From positions 1 to 15,437 of the forward strand of contig JAYVYD010000160.1 of assembly GCA_043784605.1 (NCBI GenBank): a stretch of 15,437 nucleotides of DNA, written 5' to 3'. This document shows, in pieces, positions 13,843 through 15,437 of the stretch. The DNA comes from JANYHY01 sp043784605. GTDB taxonomy: Bacteria > Myxococcota_A > Polyangia > Polyangiales > Polyangiaceae. Within the stretch, counting starts at the first letter, position 1; the number at the start of each line of letters is the position of its first letter. Both the position numbers and the translations under genes were made by a program. Under the pieces are notes generated by a model. The model was given only the letters and a program-made list of their open reading frames with translations. It was not told the origin of the DNA and made no database searches.

Positions 13843-14321
13843 TTCGTGGGCTGTACGTCATCGCGCTCGTGGGTTGCGGCGCGGCTACCTCCACGACGAC
13901 CGTGACGATTCCGCGTGACGTCCCGACGTCGGCGACGGCTCCCGTCGCATCGAGCGCCGCCGCGCCGAGCACGTCAGGCGCGTGGAAATCCCCACCCGCG
14001 GCCGCTGTCATCGGCAGTCCGCGCAACACGATCGTCCGGATGCTCGCGCTCTTGCAGAGGCGCGATTTCGAGGAGCTCTTCCAGACGTTCGTGGACCCCG
14101 CGGACCTGAAGAAGCTCACGGACACACAGCCGCTCGACGACGTGATCGCGACGTTCGTTCGGCAGGAGAAAGACAAAGACCTCGTCTTGCTCTTGGTCCA
14201 TGCGCGCGACAAGGCGCCCGAGATCAACTCAGTGGATCACATTGCGACGTACGAAAAGGACGGCGACAAGACGATCCGATTTCACGAGGTCGACGGCCGT
14301 TGGTACGTGATGGACGACTGA
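13839..14321 (+). CDS. Small lipoprotein, unknown function
   Basis: A 160-residue predicted lipoprotein starting MIRGLYVIALVGCG, with a clear lipobox LVGC (C13). The start overlaps the preceding stop as ATGA (13839-13842), so translation is probably coupled and both proteins made together. A longer reading from 13680 lies inside the preceding gene and is rejected. Residues 14-60 are a Thr/Ser/Ala/Pro linker. The globular part (62-160) begins with helices NTIVRMLALLQRRDFEELFQ (63-82) and ends with strands, the last being FHEVDGRWYVMDD (148-160). That helix-then-sheet order with a terminal GxWY strand is reminiscent of NTF2-like domains, but I do not recognise the family. Confidence 0.83.
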   Translation: MIRGLYVIALVGCGAATSTTTVTIPRDVPTSATAPVASSAAAPSTSGAWKSPPAAAVIGSPRNTIVRMLALLQRRDFEELFQTFVDPADLKKLTDTQPLDDVIATFVRQEKDKDLVLLLVHARDKAPEINSVDHIATYEKDGDKTIRFHEVDGRWYVMDD

Positions 14322-14340
14322 CGTCCGTGCGCGCCGGTCG

Positions 14341-14373
14341 GAACATCCACGTTCAAGCGCCTGAACATCCACG
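14341..14373. repeat. 11-bp direct repeat in a convergent intergenic gap
   Basis: GAACATCCACG occurs at 14341-14351 and 14363-14373, a 22-base period. Between and across the copies lies the inverted pair GTTCA/TGAAC (14351-14366). It sits 19 bases after the small lipoprotein stop, in the 123-base gap before the acyltransferase stop. No intrinsic terminator is evident in this gap. Confidence 0.5.
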
Positions 14374-14444
14374 CATGAACTGCCAAAGCGAACAATACGC
14401 ATCTGCTTGCGTGAGGATCGACGAGCCCGTTCCGCTCTTGGAGA

Positions 14445-15437
14445 TCACGGCGTCGCGTGAACGACACACGTAGAGGACGAGCCGTCCTTCGGGAACGCGC
14501 GGGCGAGGGCAGTGGCGAACCGTGAGGCGCGCTCTTTGTAGCCCGTGGGGTTGGGATGGATGCCATCCGAGGTGAACCAGCCGTCTTGAACCTCGCCCGC
14601 CCAATCGTAGACGCGCATCGTCCCGTGACGTGCGCACGCTGCGGTGAGCGCTTGGTTCCACGCCACCATGTTCGCGTTCTGGTACGGGCCTCTGTCCTTC
14701 AAGGTCTTGGTGGTCGTCCAGAGCGTGGGGCGGTCGCCGATCCGCGCCATCATGGTGTCGATGCGAGCGCCGAGCATCGCGACGTTGCCGCCAGTGTTCG
14801 CAGGATCGTTGGTCCCGAGCGCGATCACGTAGCAGCCGTTGTAGCCGCTCGCGCGTCGAAGCGTGACGATCTCGGTCGCGTTGGGCTGATGATTGAGGGT
14901 CTCGACCATGCTGCGCGCGCCGCTGATCTCGTTGAAGAAGTGCTCCACGCCGACTGCGCGATAGCGCGCGGGGATCTGGTCGTCCGCGTTGGGGATGAAC
15001 GCGCTGGAGACGAGGCCGAGCGACGTGGAGTCTCCGACGTGCGCCACCTCGCGGCATGACGTGGATGGTGCGCCTGGAGCGATCACCGTGCGCGGCATGG
15101 GCGCGATCGACACCGCAGGCGCCGGAGCGGACACCGCTACGGGCTTCGCGGGCTCGGACGCGAGCGCCTCGAGTTCGGTTGGCGGGAAACGGAGCGGCCA
15201 CACCACGAGTGCGAGCGTCGCGATCGGCGCGAGCACCAGCGCACGCAACGCGAGGCGTGTGCGACCGGTCGCGCGCCGGCGGATGGGGTCTTCGAGCAAA
15301 CGGAACGAGGCCGCAGCGAGCAGCACGATCAAGCCGGCCTGCACCGCGGCGCGGAGGACGGGCTGGTCCATCAGCACGGTCGGCGGCATGAACGCGACCA
15401 CCGGCAAGTGCCACAAATAGACTCCGTAAGAGCGCGC
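14445..15437 (-). CDS. OafA-like acyltransferase with SGNH domain, C-terminal part
   Basis: The frame is open from the right edge to the stop at 14445-14447, so 330 C-terminal residues are visible and the N-terminal membrane part lies outside. The first residues, RSYGVYLWHLPVV, are the last-loop signature of the acyltransferase-3 (OafA/YrhL) membrane domain. SFRLLEDPIRRR (44-55) follows the next membrane segment, and a final one is at about 64-82. After an Ala/Pro/Val linker (90-120) comes an extracytoplasmic SGNH domain with block I GDS (S137), GTND (208-211) and the block V DGIH (D291, H294). Such fusions O-acetylate surface polysaccharides or similar glycans, the SGNH part completing transfer outside the membrane. 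The target cannot be named here. It converges on the small lipoprotein gene. Confidence 0.93.
   Translation of the reverse strand, partial: ARSYGVYLWHLPVVAFMPPTVLMDQPVLRAAVQAGLIVLLAAASFRLLEDPIRRRATGRTRLALRALVLAPIATLALVVWPLRFPPTELEALASEPAKPVAVSAPAPAVSIAPMPRTVIAPGAPSTSCREVAHVGDSTSLGLVSSAFIPNADDQIPARYRAVGVEHFFNEISGARSMVETLNHQPNATEIVTLRRASGYNGCYVIALGTNDPANTGGNVAMLGARIDTMMARIGDRPTLWTTTKTLKDRGPYQNANMVAWNQALTAACARHGTMRVYDWAGEVQDGWFTSDGIHPNPTGYKERASRFATALARAFPKDGSSSTCVVHATP

Noticed and set aside
14374..14473. Short plus-strand reading frame (about 32 codons) between the two convergent genes
   Set aside because: No ribosome site, no recognisable features, and it overlaps the acyltransferase end.
1..15437. 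CRISPR array, tRNA/rRNA genes, insertion sequences, prophage or defence system
   Set aside because: No regularly spaced repeats, no RNA gene structures, no transposase, integrase, nuclease-helicase or toxin-antitoxin motifs were seen on either strand.

Overview
The window looks like chromosomal DNA of a high-GC, Gram-negative bacterium, most likely a myxobacterium of the Polyangia/Sorangineae type (Myxococcota). This is inferred from the strong GC bias at third codon positions, the many predicted lipoproteins, the Cys-rich lipoproteins built from short C-x4-[DE]C-type modules behind Asp/Gly/Pro-rich linkers, and the FHA-ABC fusion transporter. I see no rRNA or tRNA gene, CRISPR array, insertion sequence or phage module. 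Fourteen genes or gene remnants cover nearly all of the sequence.

Left block (1-5252, all minus strand): a class I SAM methyltransferase (4209-5252); a Cys-rich lipoprotein (3447-4118) followed by a good hairpin terminator (3391-3420); a small exported Cys-rich protein with a twin CX9C pattern (3007-3336); and a large ABCG-type exporter with three N-terminal FHA domains (2949 to beyond the left edge). The exporter suggests phosphothreonine-controlled export, but no kinase gene is visible here. A CspA-type cold-shock protein (5521-5718, plus strand) diverges from the methyltransferase and ends in a strong Rho-independent terminator (5746-5789).

Central block (5954-11950, minus strand): six tightly packed genes read as one probable operon. 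In order of transcription they are a TetR-family regulator, an alpha/beta hydrolase, an HTATIP2-like NAD(P)-binding protein, a predicted exported methyltransferase-fold lipoprotein, a small lipoprotein, and an NAD+-dependent DNA ligase with two BRCT domains. The gaps are 19, 11, 38, 16 and 0 bases. A partly palindromic 20-bp element lies just upstream of the TetR gene, and a 14-bp near-copy of one half lies at the start of the hydrolase gene. It is a candidate autoregulatory operator. Upstream of the regulator is what appears to be a 5'-truncated AlkA-type DNA glycosylase (11981-12361).

Right block: two plus-strand lipoprotein genes overlap by 4 bases (a DUF4403-like protein at 12454-13842 and a small one at 13839-14321). 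They converge on the C-terminal part of an OafA-like acyltransferase with an SGNH domain (14445 to beyond the right edge, minus strand).

I did not find a clearly new multi-gene system. The observations most worth following are the triple-FHA exporter with one apparently degenerate FHA domain, the twin-CX9C exported protein beside it, the two-BRCT ligase at the end of a TetR-led operon, the candidate operator pair, and the truncated glycosylase. All family assignments come from reading motifs by eye; no database search was run.
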